NCBI RefSeq assembly: GCF_000478885.1
Contig: NC_022567.1
Coordinates: forward strand, 1,674,001 to 1,738,000
Origin: Adlercreutzia equolifaciens DSM 19450
Lineage (GTDB): Bacteria; Actinomycetota; Coriobacteriia; Coriobacteriales; Eggerthellaceae
DNA length: 64,000 bases
Reading direction: 5' to 3'
In this document: one piece after another, positions 57,014-64,000 of the stretch
Layout of the letters: each line of letters opens with the position of its first letter
Position numbering within the stretch: the stretch's first letter is position 1
Translations under genes and position numbers: made by a program
The notes under the pieces: model-generated
Told to the model about the DNA's origin: nothing
Databases searched by the model: none
Seen by the model: only the letters and a program-made list of their open reading frames with translations

Positions 57014-58525
57014 CTAGCCGATCCAGTCGGTGCCGATGATCACCAAAACGTTGGTGTCGAAGGTGTAGAAGTCGCCGCCGTTCACCACCCGCCCCGCAGA
57101 CAGGTCGCTCACGATGGCCTTGGCGGCGATTTCGAAGGCCTCGTCCTTGTAGATGACGAGCGTCTCGGGGTACACCGTGCCGTCGTCCACGTTGCCGACG
57201 GATTTCACGTCGTAGCCCGCCGAGGTCAGAAGCTCGCCGCAGCGGGCCGCCGCTCCCTGAATGCCGCTGCCGTTGCGCACCTCCACGGTGACGAGGCTGC
57301 GATCGACATTGGCAAGGTTGCCCTCGAAGCTCTCTGGCGAGTTGCCCGCATTCACCGCCTCCATCATCGCGGCGAGATCCTCGTCGGACACCTCGTAGGT
57401 TTCCTCGCCCTCGTCGGAAGTCGTAAGGCGCCCGGGAACCACGGCAGCATACACCGTCGCTTCCGTGAGGGGGCTGAGAGCATCGCCCAAGGAAATGAGC
57501 TGGCCGCTCGTCCAGTCCGTGGAGACGAAGGGCGCGCCGTCGGCTATCACGCTCGGGAAGGAAAGGCCCTCGCCCGAGGTGGCGCGCTCGGCCAGATTCA
57601 CCGTGAACAGGGCCCGCATCTTCGCCTGCGTTCCCATTGCATCGCTGTAGTTGGCCGCCCTCAGAAGCGTGAGCGCCTGGGCGCCGTCGAGCGTCTGGGC
57701 TCCGGCGGCCAGCACATGGATACCGGCCCGGGGGTCGTCCACCTCCTCGGACAGCTCCACGGGCACGCCCCCCACCAGATCGACCAGGGAGGCGAGGCCC
57801 TCGGCATCGGTGGACGCGAAGTGGGCGAACTGAACCCCGAGCAGCGACCCGGCGGCCCGGAGAAGCTCTGCGTCGCCGCCCACCGACGCGGCGTCGCGCA
57901 GGGCGTGGCGCTCGCCGTCGGAAAGCTCCACGGACACCGAGGGCGGCAGCGAGATGAACGTAAGCGTGCGGGCGCCCTCGTCGATGCGCACGGCGAGGTA
58001 GGCCTCGTCAGACGCGGAGGGAGCCGCCGTGTTCTTGGCGAGATCGGCGGCGAGCAGCGCGTAATAGGGCGCGCCCTCCTCGGGAGCCGCCAGCGCCTCT
58101 TTGGCGTTCGAGTCGCCCAAGGACAGCTGAGAATCGGACCAGGCGAAGAACGCCGCCGTGCCCGCCACAACGGCCACCACTACTACGAGCAGGGCAACCG
58201 CCCCGAAGAAGATCATCTTGCGGCGGCGCCCCTTGGCCTGAATCTCCTCGGCGTAGCTGCGCCGGGCGCGGCGCCGAGCGTAATCGGAGTCGCTCTCGCC
58301 GCTCGTGGCGCCCACGTCCACCTGGTCCACCATGCCGCGGTCGGCTCGGCGGCTGCGGCGTCCGTCGGAGAAGTCGACGCGGGCCGGACGGTCGGCGCCG
58401 GCAGCGTGCCGCCCCCGAGCGGAGGAGCCGCGCTCCACATGGGAGCCAATCATGGAATCGTTCACGCGTCGGGAGACGCGACGGGTCTGGGAGGCCGAAG
58501 GGGCCTTTTTGCCATGCAGTGCCAT
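57014..58525 (-). CDS. LytR-CpsA-Psr (LCP)-like protein with LytR C-terminal domain, degenerate active site
   Basis: A 503-aa membrane-anchored protein. A basic cytoplasmic region of about 105 residues precedes one transmembrane helix (MIFFGAVALLVVVVAVVAGT). The LCP-like domain follows (about 160-330) with GAQTLDGAQALTLLRAANYSDAMG, then a LytR_C domain (VEVRNGSGIQGAAARCGELL, about 410-500). LCP enzymes attach wall polymers to peptidoglycan. The usual second Arg of the RxR and the D-x-x-R-x-x-RQ continuation are missing here, so catalysis is doubtful. It is 8 nt downstream of murA, probably in one operon. Confidence 0.85.
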   Translation of the reverse strand: MALHGKKAPSASQTRRVSRRVNDSMIGSHVERGSSARGRHAAGADRPARVDFSDGRRSRRADRGMVDQVDVGATSGESDSDYARRRARRSYAEEIQAKGRRRKMIFFGAVALLVVVVAVVAGTAAFFAWSDSQLSLGDSNAKEALAAPEEGAPYYALLAADLAKNTAAPSASDEAYLAVRIDEGARTLTFISLPPSVSVELSDGERHALRDAASVGGDAELLRAAGSLLGVQFAHFASTDAEGLASLVDLVGGVPVELSEEVDDPRAGIHVLAAGAQTLDGAQALTLLRAANYSDAMGTQAKMRALFTVNLAERATSGEGLSFPSVIADGAPFVSTDWTSGQLISLGDALSPLTEATVYAAVVPGRLTTSDEGEETYEVSDEDLAAMMEAVNAGNSPESFEGNLANVDRSLVTVEVRNGSGIQGAAARCGELLTSAGYDVKSVGNVDDGTVYPETLVIYKDEAFEIAAKAIVSDLSAGRVVNGGDFYTFDTNVLVIIGTDWIG

Positions 58526-58533
58526 GGACGCCC

Positions 58534-59814
58534 CTAGCGGAGAGAATCCGCGGACACGCGACGGATGTCGGCGCCGAGGGAGGCCAGCTTGCCCACGTAG
58601 TCCTCATAGCCGCGGTCGATGTGCTCGAGGTGATGCACACTCGTCTCGCCGTCGGCCACGATACCCGCGAGCACGAGGGCCGCGCCCGCCCGCAGATCGG
58701 TGGAGGACACGGGCGCCCCCTCCAAATGATCGACGCCGCGCACGATGGCGTGGTGGTCGTCCAACGTCACGTCGGCCCCCATGCGCATGAGCTCGGCGGC
58801 GAACATGAAGCGGTTCTCGAAGACGTTCTCCGTGATGACCGACACGTCATCGGCCAGGGCCGCCAGCAGCATGAACTGAGCTTGGAGATCGGTGGGAAAC
58901 CCGGGGTGCGGCAGCGTCTGGATGTCCACGGAGGACAGGGGCTCCTCGCGGCGCACGGTGATCCAATCGTCGCCGGTTTCCACATCGCAGCCCATGGCCC
59001 GAAGCTTCATGATGGCCATGCGCAAAAAGGCGGGGTCGATGCCGTGCACGGTGAGAGGGCCTCCGGTAAGCGCGCCGCCGGCGAGGAAGGTGCCCGCCTC
59101 GATGCGGTCCCCCACCGTCGTATGCTCGCAGGGGTGGAGCGTCGAGAGCGGCACGCCCTCGATCTCGATGAGCGAGGTGCCGGCGCCGGCCACGCGCGCG
59201 CCCATGGCGTTGAGCATGTTCGCCAGATCCTCGATCTCGGGCTCGCAGGCGGCGTTCTCGATGGCCGTGTGACCCTCGGCGGTCACGGCGGCCATGAGCA
59301 TGTTCTCCGTGGCGCCCACCGAGGGGAACTCGAGGTACACGTGGGTGCCGCGCAGGCCGTTCGGCGTCGTGGCGGCCAGAACGCCGTGATCCACATCGAA
59401 CGCAACGCCCAGGGCCTCCAAGCCCACCAGGTGCATGTCGATCTTGCGGGCGCCAATCTGGCAGCCGCCGGGCATGGCCACCCGCGCCTCGCCGAAACGC
59501 CCGATGAGCGGCCCCAGCACCGAGATGGAGGCGCGCATCTTCGAGACGAGCTCGTAGGGCGTCTCGCAGCTGTCGACGTCGGCAGTGTTTATGCGCAGGG
59601 TATGCCCCTCGCGCACCACGGTGGCGCCCAGACGCGCGAGCACCTCGCTCATAAGTTCGATATCGGAAATGAGCGGCACGTTGTGCAGGATCGTCTCCCC
59701 CTGTCCCAGAATGGACGCGGCCATGAGCTTCAAGGCCGAGTTCTTGGCGCCGGAGACGCGCACGTCGCCTTTGAGGGTATGGTTTCCCCGAACGATGATG
59801 ACTTCCTGGTTCAT
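58534..59814 (-). CDS. murA: UDP-N-acetylglucosamine 1-carboxyvinyltransferase
   Basis: A 426-aa enzyme for the first committed step of peptidoglycan synthesis, transferring enolpyruvate to UDP-GlcNAc. It has SGAKNSALKLM with Lys24-type substrate residue and the mobile loop MPGGCQIGARKIDMH with catalytic Cys118, so fosfomycin sensitivity is expected at this residue. The ATG at 59814 has AAAGGA 6 nt upstream; the longer frame to 59859 is not needed. It is followed by the LCP-like gene. Confidence 0.96.
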   Translation of the reverse strand: MNQEVIIVRGNHTLKGDVRVSGAKNSALKLMAASILGQGETILHNVPLISDIELMSEVLARLGATVVREGHTLRINTADVDSCETPYELVSKMRASISVLGPLIGRFGEARVAMPGGCQIGARKIDMHLVGLEALGVAFDVDHGVLAATTPNGLRGTHVYLEFPSVGATENMLMAAVTAEGHTAIENAACEPEIEDLANMLNAMGARVAGAGTSLIEIEGVPLSTLHPCEHTTVGDRIEAGTFLAGGALTGGPLTVHGIDPAFLRMAIMKLRAMGCDVETGDDWITVRREEPLSSVDIQTLPHPGFPTDLQAQFMLLAALADDVSVITENVFENRFMFAAELMRMGADVTLDDHHAIVRGVDHLEGAPVSSTDLRAGAALVLAGIVADGETSVHHLEHIDRGYEDYVGKLASLGADIRRVSADSLR

Positions 59815-59884
59815 TTCTAGTCCTTTTGCCGGAACGCCCGAGCGCCCCGCGTCATGCAAGTATTCACAAGTGCCCCTATTATAG

Positions 59885-59913
59885 AAAAAAGCCCGCGCAC
59901 CCGCGCGGGCTTT
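59885..59913 (-). terminator. Rho-independent terminator after rpsB-tsf
   Basis: AAAGCCCGCGC and GCGCGGGCTTT form a perfect 11-bp stem with a 4-nt loop, followed by TTT and a T-rich stretch on the minus strand. It separates tsf from murA. Confidence 0.92.
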
Positions 59914-59946
59914 CCTCCTTTTGGAAATAAATCCATCCAGTTGCGG

Positions 59947-60807
59947 CTACTCGCCCAGAGCGAAGCGCACGAAACCGGTGATGGCGATCTTCCCGCCCAT
60001 CTCCTTGGCGCACTCATCGGCGTACTGGGCCACCGTGAGGTCGGGGTTCTTCACGAAGTCCTGCTCGGCGAGGCAGTTCTCCTTGTAGAACTTGTCCATG
60101 CGGCCGAGCGCGATCTTCTCCTGGATGGCCTCGGGCTTGCCGGACTCGGCGGCCTGGGCCTTGTAGATCTCCATCTCGTGGGCGGCCACGTCGGCGGGCA
60201 CGTCCTCGCGGGTGGCGGACACGGGGTTCAGAGCGGCCACCTGCATGGCGATGTCGCGGCCGCACTTCTGGAAGGCGTCGGAGGCCGGATCGATGCCCTC
60301 GACGTTGAAGGTCACCAGAACGCCGATCTTGCCGCCGCCGTGGATGTAGGCGGACACGGCCTGGGCGTCCACCACGGCCACGCGGGCCAGCTGCGTGTTC
60401 TCGCCCATCACATGGATGCAGTCGGTGACCACGTCCTCGACGGTCTCGCCATCGATGACGGCGGCCTTGAGAGCCTCCACGTCGGCCGGCTTGGCGGCGA
60501 GCGCCGCCTTGGCGATCTTCTCGGCGTAGGCCTTGAACTTCTCGTTCATGCCCACGAAGTCGGTCTCGCAGTTCAGCTCGACCACGGCGCCGGTGGTGCA
60601 CGCATCGTTCACGATGGCCATGACGGTGCCCTCGTTGGTGGCGCGCCCGGCCTTCTTGGCCACGGCGGCGAGACCGCGGGTGCGCAGCACGTCGACGGCC
60701 TTCTCCATATCGCCCTCGGCCTCGGCCAGGGCCTTCTTGCACTCCATCATGCCCGCGCCGGTCATCTCGCGGAGCTCCTTCACCATGGAAGCGGTGATGT
60801 TAGCCAT
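59947..60807 (-). CDS. tsf: Translation elongation factor Ts
   Basis: A 286-aa nucleotide exchange factor for EF-Tu. It begins with a UBA-like helix pair and the EF-Ts signature LREMTGAGMMECKKALAEAEGDMEKAVDVLRTRG, followed by the DFVGMNEKF core and two repeated exchange domains. The length is canonical. The ATG has AGGAGG upstream and lies 39 nt after the rpsB stop, the conserved rpsB-tsf pair. Confidence 0.97.
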   Translation of the reverse strand: MANITASMVKELREMTGAGMMECKKALAEAEGDMEKAVDVLRTRGLAAVAKKAGRATNEGTVMAIVNDACTTGAVVELNCETDFVGMNEKFKAYAEKIAKAALAAKPADVEALKAAVIDGETVEDVVTDCIHVMGENTQLARVAVVDAQAVSAYIHGGGKIGVLVTFNVEGIDPASDAFQKCGRDIAMQVAALNPVSATREDVPADVAAHEMEIYKAQAAESGKPEAIQEKIALGRMDKFYKENCLAEQDFVKNPDLTVAQYADECAKEMGGKIAITGFVRFALGE

Positions 60808-60846
60808 GAATTCCTCCTTTGGGGAATGAGTATCTTACTGAGTCGG

Positions 60847-61665
60847 TTACTCGGCGTCAGCGACCACGTCGGCAACGACCTCGGCGCCAGCGCCCTCGGC
60901 CACGTCGGCGGCGGCCTCGACGGCCACCTCGGCCACGGCGTCGGCGGCAGCGGCCTCGCCGGCCATCTCGGCGGCGGTCACATCGGCACCGGTGCCGGCG
61001 ATGACGGCGTCGGCCATGAAGTCGGCGAGCAGGCGCACGGAGCGGATGGCGTCGTCGTTGGCCGGAATGCCGTAATCGACGTCATCCGGATCGCAGTTGG
61101 TGTCGAGCGTGCCCACCACGGGGATGTTCAGACGATGAGCCTCGTGCAGGGCGATGCCCTCGCGGTTGGTGTCGATCACGAAGATAGCGTCGGGCACCTT
61201 CTTCATGTTGCGGATGCCGTTGAGGTTGGTCTGCAGCTTCGCGAGCTCCTTGTGCAGCAGGATCTGCTCCTTCTTGGGAAGCAGCGCCATGCGGCCGTCG
61301 GCATCCATGGCCTCCAGCTCCTCCATGCGCTTCACGCGGGTGCGGATGGTGGCGAAGTTGGTGAGCATACCGCCGAGCCAGCGGGCGTTCACATAGGGCA
61401 TGCCGCAGCGGTTGGCGGCCTCGGAGACGGCCTCCTGGGCCTGCTTCTTGGTGCCCACGAACAGCACGGTGCCGCCCTTGCGGGTGAGGTTGCTCACGAA
61501 GGTGTAGGCGGCATCGAGCCCGTAGAGGGTCTGCTTGAGGTCGATGATGTAGATATCGCCGCGATTGCCGAAGATGTACGGCTTCATCTTCGGGTTCCAG
61601 CGGCGGGTCTGATGCCCGAAGTGCGCACCGGCATCGAGCAGCGTGGTAATGCTGACTTTCGTCAT
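60847..61665 (-). CDS. rpsB: 30S ribosomal protein S2 with Ala/Glu-rich tail
   Basis: A 272-aa uS2. It starts MTKVSITTLLDAGAHFGHQTRRWNPK and keeps GGTVLFVGTKKQAQEAV, YVNARWLGGMLTNF and the NREGIALHEAHRLNIPVVGTLDTNCDP block. After about residue 225 a 45-residue low-complexity Ala/Val/Glu/Asp tail is added. The ATG at 61665 has GGAG 5 nt upstream. A promoter at 61808-61835 implies a leader of about 135 nt, long enough for feedback control by S2. Confidence 0.97.
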   Translation of the reverse strand: MTKVSITTLLDAGAHFGHQTRRWNPKMKPYIFGNRGDIYIIDLKQTLYGLDAAYTFVSNLTRKGGTVLFVGTKKQAQEAVSEAANRCGMPYVNARWLGGMLTNFATIRTRVKRMEELEAMDADGRMALLPKKEQILLHKELAKLQTNLNGIRNMKKVPDAIFVIDTNREGIALHEAHRLNIPVVGTLDTNCDPDDVDYGIPANDDAIRSVRLLADFMADAVIAGTGADVTAAEMAGEAAAADAVAEVAVEAAADVAEGAGAEVVADVVADAE

Positions 61666-61807
61666 GATCACTCCATTCGTTAGTCCTCTGCCCGAGGTCA
61701 TCCCGCCCCTTCGCAGCCTTTTCCGGTGGCCACTCGCGAAGTTCGGTCGCCCGAGCATGTGTGATAGTTGCCGCTGCCCATCGCACGCCTGCGAAGACAG
61801 CCTGTCT

Positions 61808-61835
61808 AAAATAGCACAATCCCCCGCCAATGCAA
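61808..61835 (-). promoter_or_regulatory. Promoter of rpsB-tsf
   Basis: On the minus strand TTGCAT (61830-61835) and TATTTT (61808-61813) are separated by 16 nt, the same -35 and spacing as the rpmE promoter. The region 61666-61800 is the leader, with no gene. Confidence 0.65.
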
Positions 61836-61914
61836 GGGATTGCGCAAAGAAAGTACGCGCAATTCAACCCAGTCGCCGGGTGTCCCCGCGCGCAGCAAGA
61901 AAATCCTCAGCCGA

Positions 61915-63063
61915 TCAGCGAAGTCCCTCTATGCTGCGCTGCTTCAAGGATGCGAGCAGTGCCGCCCGCTCTCCCGCAGCCGCGAGGCGTCCGCGATGCA
62001 GGCTGCGCCCCAAGGCGCGGGCGATCTGCCCCGCCAGCTCATCCAGCGCCGCAAGCGATGACAAATGCTCCGCCGTCGCCGTGAGCACCGTCACCGACTG
62101 GGATTCCAGCTGATTGCGCCTGAGCGCGTCGCGGCGCAACTTCTCCTTTTCCGCATGAAAGGCATCGCTGTCGTATTCCACCGCTATCTTAGCTTCGGGC
62201 CAAAATAGATCGGCCACGCGCACCCGCCCCGTCTCCGCATCGAGAGGCAGCACGCGATTCATCTGCGGCTTGGGAAGCCCGTAACCACCGGCTGTCTTCG
62301 GAAGGCACAGCATGAGCGCCAACGCGGTCTCCATGGGAGAGGCGGAGCCGTCGACAGCGTAGCGCACCGCACGGGCCATGGCTCGGCCCGCTTTCGAGCT
62401 AGCCGATTGCGCGCTAAACCACCCCATGGCGCGAAGACACGAGACCGGAACTGGTCGGTTGCTGCGCGCGCATTCCTGCACTTCTACCCGACTGAGCAAT
62501 CCGTCCTCGTTGCGACTCAGCTGAGGCACTTCGGCGAGATCGTAGTAATAGGTGGAGCACAGCTCGCAAATCAGCTCGGCGAGCTTCGGCATCGGAAGCT
62601 TGAGGGCCAGTTGGAGCACCGCCAGTTCGGGGCCGGCTATCAGCAGCCCTTCCCCAGGGCCGCGAACGAAGGAGCCCTCCGCAGGCGCGGTGCTGCTCAG
62701 GCAGCATGTCAAATCAGCCGCCGACAGACGCGACGCCTTGTTGGGCACCATCACACGGATTGGCGCGTCCACCATTCCGGCACCCTGTTCGAGCACCCTC
62801 TCGATCACAGGTTTCGACGGCTTGAACGCCATACCGGATTCCGCAGCTTCTGCGTACGCCAGAGCTTCCTCGTATACAACCCCCAGCCGATCGCTCGCCA
62901 GCCACCATGCACGCTCTTCAGTGTCGGGATTCCCCAGCGGAGGACGCAGTTTGGGAATCCGATTTCCCATCTCCAAGCTAACAGTTTCCCCGAAGAACAA
63001 ACCATAAAAGCGATCGCATGTCCAGCATTGCGCCGCCGTAAGACCCTCGACAATCGTAGCCAT
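61915..63063 (-). CDS. Hypothetical protein with C-terminal PD-(D/E)xK/DUF559-like domain (paralogue 2)
   Basis: A 382-aa soluble protein homologous to the gene at 29474-30586. Shared blocks are GPELAVLQLALKLP, SASPMETALALMLCLPKTAGGYGLP, and VADLFWPEAKIAVEYDSDAFHAEKEKL followed by RRDALRRNQLESQSVTVLTAT. The conserved E, D before WP, and E-Y-D fit a PD-(D/E)xK-type nuclease site. The ATG at 63063 has GGGGAG 4 nt upstream. The frame stays open to 63231 through three 27-bp repeats (encoding PGAADGKSW units), so a repeat-bearing longer form cannot be excluded. Two tandem-repeat arrays lie directly upstream. Function is unknown. Confidence 0.75.
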   Translation of the reverse strand: MATIVEGLTAAQCWTCDRFYGLFFGETVSLEMGNRIPKLRPPLGNPDTEERAWWLASDRLGVVYEEALAYAEAAESGMAFKPSKPVIERVLEQGAGMVDAPIRVMVPNKASRLSAADLTCCLSSTAPAEGSFVRGPGEGLLIAGPELAVLQLALKLPMPKLAELICELCSTYYYDLAEVPQLSRNEDGLLSRVEVQECARSNRPVPVSCLRAMGWFSAQSASSKAGRAMARAVRYAVDGSASPMETALALMLCLPKTAGGYGLPKPQMNRVLPLDAETGRVRVADLFWPEAKIAVEYDSDAFHAEKEKLRRDALRRNQLESQSVTVLTATAEHLSSLAALDELAGQIARALGRSLHRGRLAAAGERAALLASLKQRSIEGLR

Positions 63064-63124
63064 TCCTCTCCCCTTTCGCAACGAAGCCCAGCCGCGCTTC
63101 TTAGCCCGCAACAACCGGCATGTA

Positions 63125-63205
63125 GCACCGGGGCACGATCTCCCGTCGGCAGCACCGGGCCACGACTTCCCGTCGGCAGCACCGGGCCACGATTTCCCGT
63201 CGGCA
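63125..63205. repeat. Three-unit 27-bp tandem repeat
   Basis: The unit GCACCGGGSCACGAYYTCCC + GTCGGCA starts at 63125, 63152 and 63179 with one or two differences between copies. It lies 62-142 nt upstream of the preferred start of nuclease-like paralogue 2. Confidence 0.88.
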
Positions 63206-63240
63206 GCGCCCGACACGCAACAATGGGCCATAATCTCCTG

Positions 63241-63360
63241 TCAGCAACATCCCTGTCAGCAACATCCCTGTCAGCAACATCCCTGTCAGCAACATCCCTG
63301 CCAGCAACATCCCTGCCAGCAACATCCCTGCCAGCAACATCCCTGCCAGCAACATCCGAC
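63241..63360. repeat. Eight-unit 15-bp tandem repeat (VNTR)
   Basis: Four units TCAGCAACATCCCTG (63241-63300) are followed by three CCAGCAACATCCCTG and a final partial unit ending ATCCGAC (63346-63360). Units within each block are identical, so expansion was recent. No spacers occur, so it is not a CRISPR array. Confidence 0.93.
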
Positions 63361-63433
63361 ACGCAACAACGGCCACGACCCCCGATTCGACACATTGGAC
63401 CCGCAGTACCGGGAGCTCATCGCGGAGCCGAAT

Positions 63434-63653
63434 TTGGAAAATGTGCCAATTTGGTCACTTTCAGCGCGGTCATCAATTTCGCCTTTCAGAAAAACACATT
63501 TTCCAACTTCTGCTGACCAAAATATCACATTTTCCAAATCTGCCAAATGCGCATCATATATTGCCTTGTTCAATCACCTTGTTGAACTGGTATTATTCCA
63601 TACCTCTATCTTGACTAGCTCAATCGCGCAACAAAAATACTTGGAAAATGTGC
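63434..63653. repeat. TTGGAAAATGTGC array, locus 2
   Basis: TTGGAAAATGTGC is at 63434-63446 and 63641-63653; the reverse complement CACATTTTCCAA is at 63495-63506 and 63526-63537. The last unit is followed by TTTTTTGATC, matching TTTTTTGTTC after the first unit of locus 1. The unit at 63526 is preceded by ACCAAAAT, also as in locus 1. No gene is seen between 63361 and 63913. Confidence 0.8.
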
Positions 63654-63777
63654 TTTTTTGATCGCCGGGAATCGTGGCACGGCATCCTCGACCGTCCCAA
63701 CCGCACAACAATCCCGAAACCAAAGCAAACGGGAGCTTGCCGCAAACCGAAGCTCTGGCTTGAACGGAGCCCTGGTT

Positions 63778-63858
63778 TGCTCACCCGATCTGCTCGCGCT
63801 CCCCCATGCTCACCCGATCTGCTCGCGCTCCCGCATGCTCACCCGATCCGCCCATGCC
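63778..63858. repeat. 29-bp tandem repeat, about 2.8 units
   Basis: TGCTCACCCGATCTGCTCGC + GCTCCCSCA starts at 63778 and 63807; a third, diverged unit starts at 63836 (TGCTCACCCGATCCGCCCA). It lies in non-coding sequence upstream of the terminator. Confidence 0.8.
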
Positions 63859-63913
63859 CGGCCTTCGCGTTCTCACTTGCGCGCTCCCGTTCGCACGGCC
63901 AGCGCGCCAGATG

Positions 63914-63941
63914 AAAAAGAGCCCGCGCAAAAGCGGGCTCT
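63914..63941 (-). terminator. Rho-independent terminator of the gene at the right edge
   Basis: AGAGCCCGC and GCGGGCTCT (9 bp, 6-nt loop) are followed on the minus strand by TTTTT. It lies 29 nt after the stop codon of the truncated gene. Confidence 0.88.
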
Positions 63942-63969
63942 CAAGGATCATTGCTCTGGCAAGATAGCC

Positions 63970-64000
63970 TTACTTGTACTGGCTCTCGTGCTTGCGGAAG
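63970..64000 (-). CDS. C-terminal end of an unidentified gene (truncated by the window)
   Basis: A minus-strand frame ends ...FRKHESQYK followed by TAA at 63970-63972, 29 nt before a strong terminator. Nine residues are not enough to name it. The terminator makes a real gene end likely. Confidence 0.5.
   Translation of the reverse strand, partial: FRKHESQYK

Noticed and set aside
63064..63231. 56-residue N-terminal extension of nuclease-like paralogue 2
   Set aside because: It reads through the 27-bp repeats and a strong ribosome-binding site precedes the internal ATG at 63063; kept only as an alternative.
63125..63360. Possible CRISPR array
   Set aside because: The 27-bp and 15-bp units follow each other directly with no spacers, and no cas genes are present.

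Overview
The window is high-GC DNA that reads as a chromosome segment of an anaerobic gut actinobacterium of the class Coriobacteriia, most likely family Eggerthellaceae. This is an inference from protein character; no 16S gene is present. The clues are a Tat-exported molybdopterin oxidoreductase with FeS and NrfD-type subunits, a membrane-bound LuxR regulator, a class I superoxide reductase, cytochrome bd, an arginine deiminase/exchanger pair, a surface protein ending in an LAxTG-type sorting signal, and Ala/Glu-rich tails on several core proteins. Almost every gene lies on the minus strand. The one clear exception is the LuxR-type regulator at 47912-48877. No rRNA, tRNA or CRISPR array was recognised.

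Layout. 1-1768: start of an operon for a peptide/nickel-type ABC transporter (binding protein; the next gene begins at the window edge) behind two NikR-like operators. 1814-4892: a 126-bp palindrome, then ftsY-ffh. 4980-6854: an NSS sodium symporter and an 11-mer-repeat helical protein. 7091-13189: a molybdoenzyme locus (catalytic, FeS and NrfD subunits) interrupted by a GntR regulator and an SPFH protein. 13236-20374: RNase R, an S41 peptidase, ftsEX and a split transketolase. 20547-24311: a BspA-like surface protein coupled to an unknown gene, then a RelE-type toxin/antitoxin pair. 24410-28539: prfB and secA. 28540-31460: a repeat-rich, partly AT-rich accessory island holding a predicted nuclease-like gene between two 166-bp repeats. 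31465-36780: cydAB and a large BTAD-type activator. 37385-44064: rplU-rpmA and obg-proB-proA-nadD-yqeK-rsfS. 44281-48877: a palindromic repeat array, arcD-like/arcA and the LuxR gene. 49124-54967: polA, an atypical response regulator, glnA, rpmE and superoxide reductase. 55118-61665: lgt, small Cys-rich genes, NifU-type scaffold, an LCP-like protein, murA, tsf and rpsB. 61915-64000: a second nuclease-like paralogue with tandem repeats, another copy of the repeat array, and the end of an unidentified gene.

Functionally the segment joins housekeeping (SRP targeting, Sec export, translation termination, cell-wall and lipoprotein synthesis, proline/NAD/glutamine synthesis) with anaerobic energy metabolism (molybdoenzyme respiration, arginine fermentation) and oxygen defence (cytochrome bd, superoxide reductase).

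The most striking non-genic signal is a pair of 196-nt elements (43169-43364 and 48893-49088). Their 120-nt core is about 92% identical, but their outer stems differ at 11 base pairs, every one compensated, so both fold perfectly. Other unexplained structure: two paralogous PD-(D/E)xK-like genes each preceded by short tandem repeats, dispersed palindromic arrays of TTGGAAAATGTGC, and 166-bp MITE-like repeats flanking one of the nuclease-like genes.
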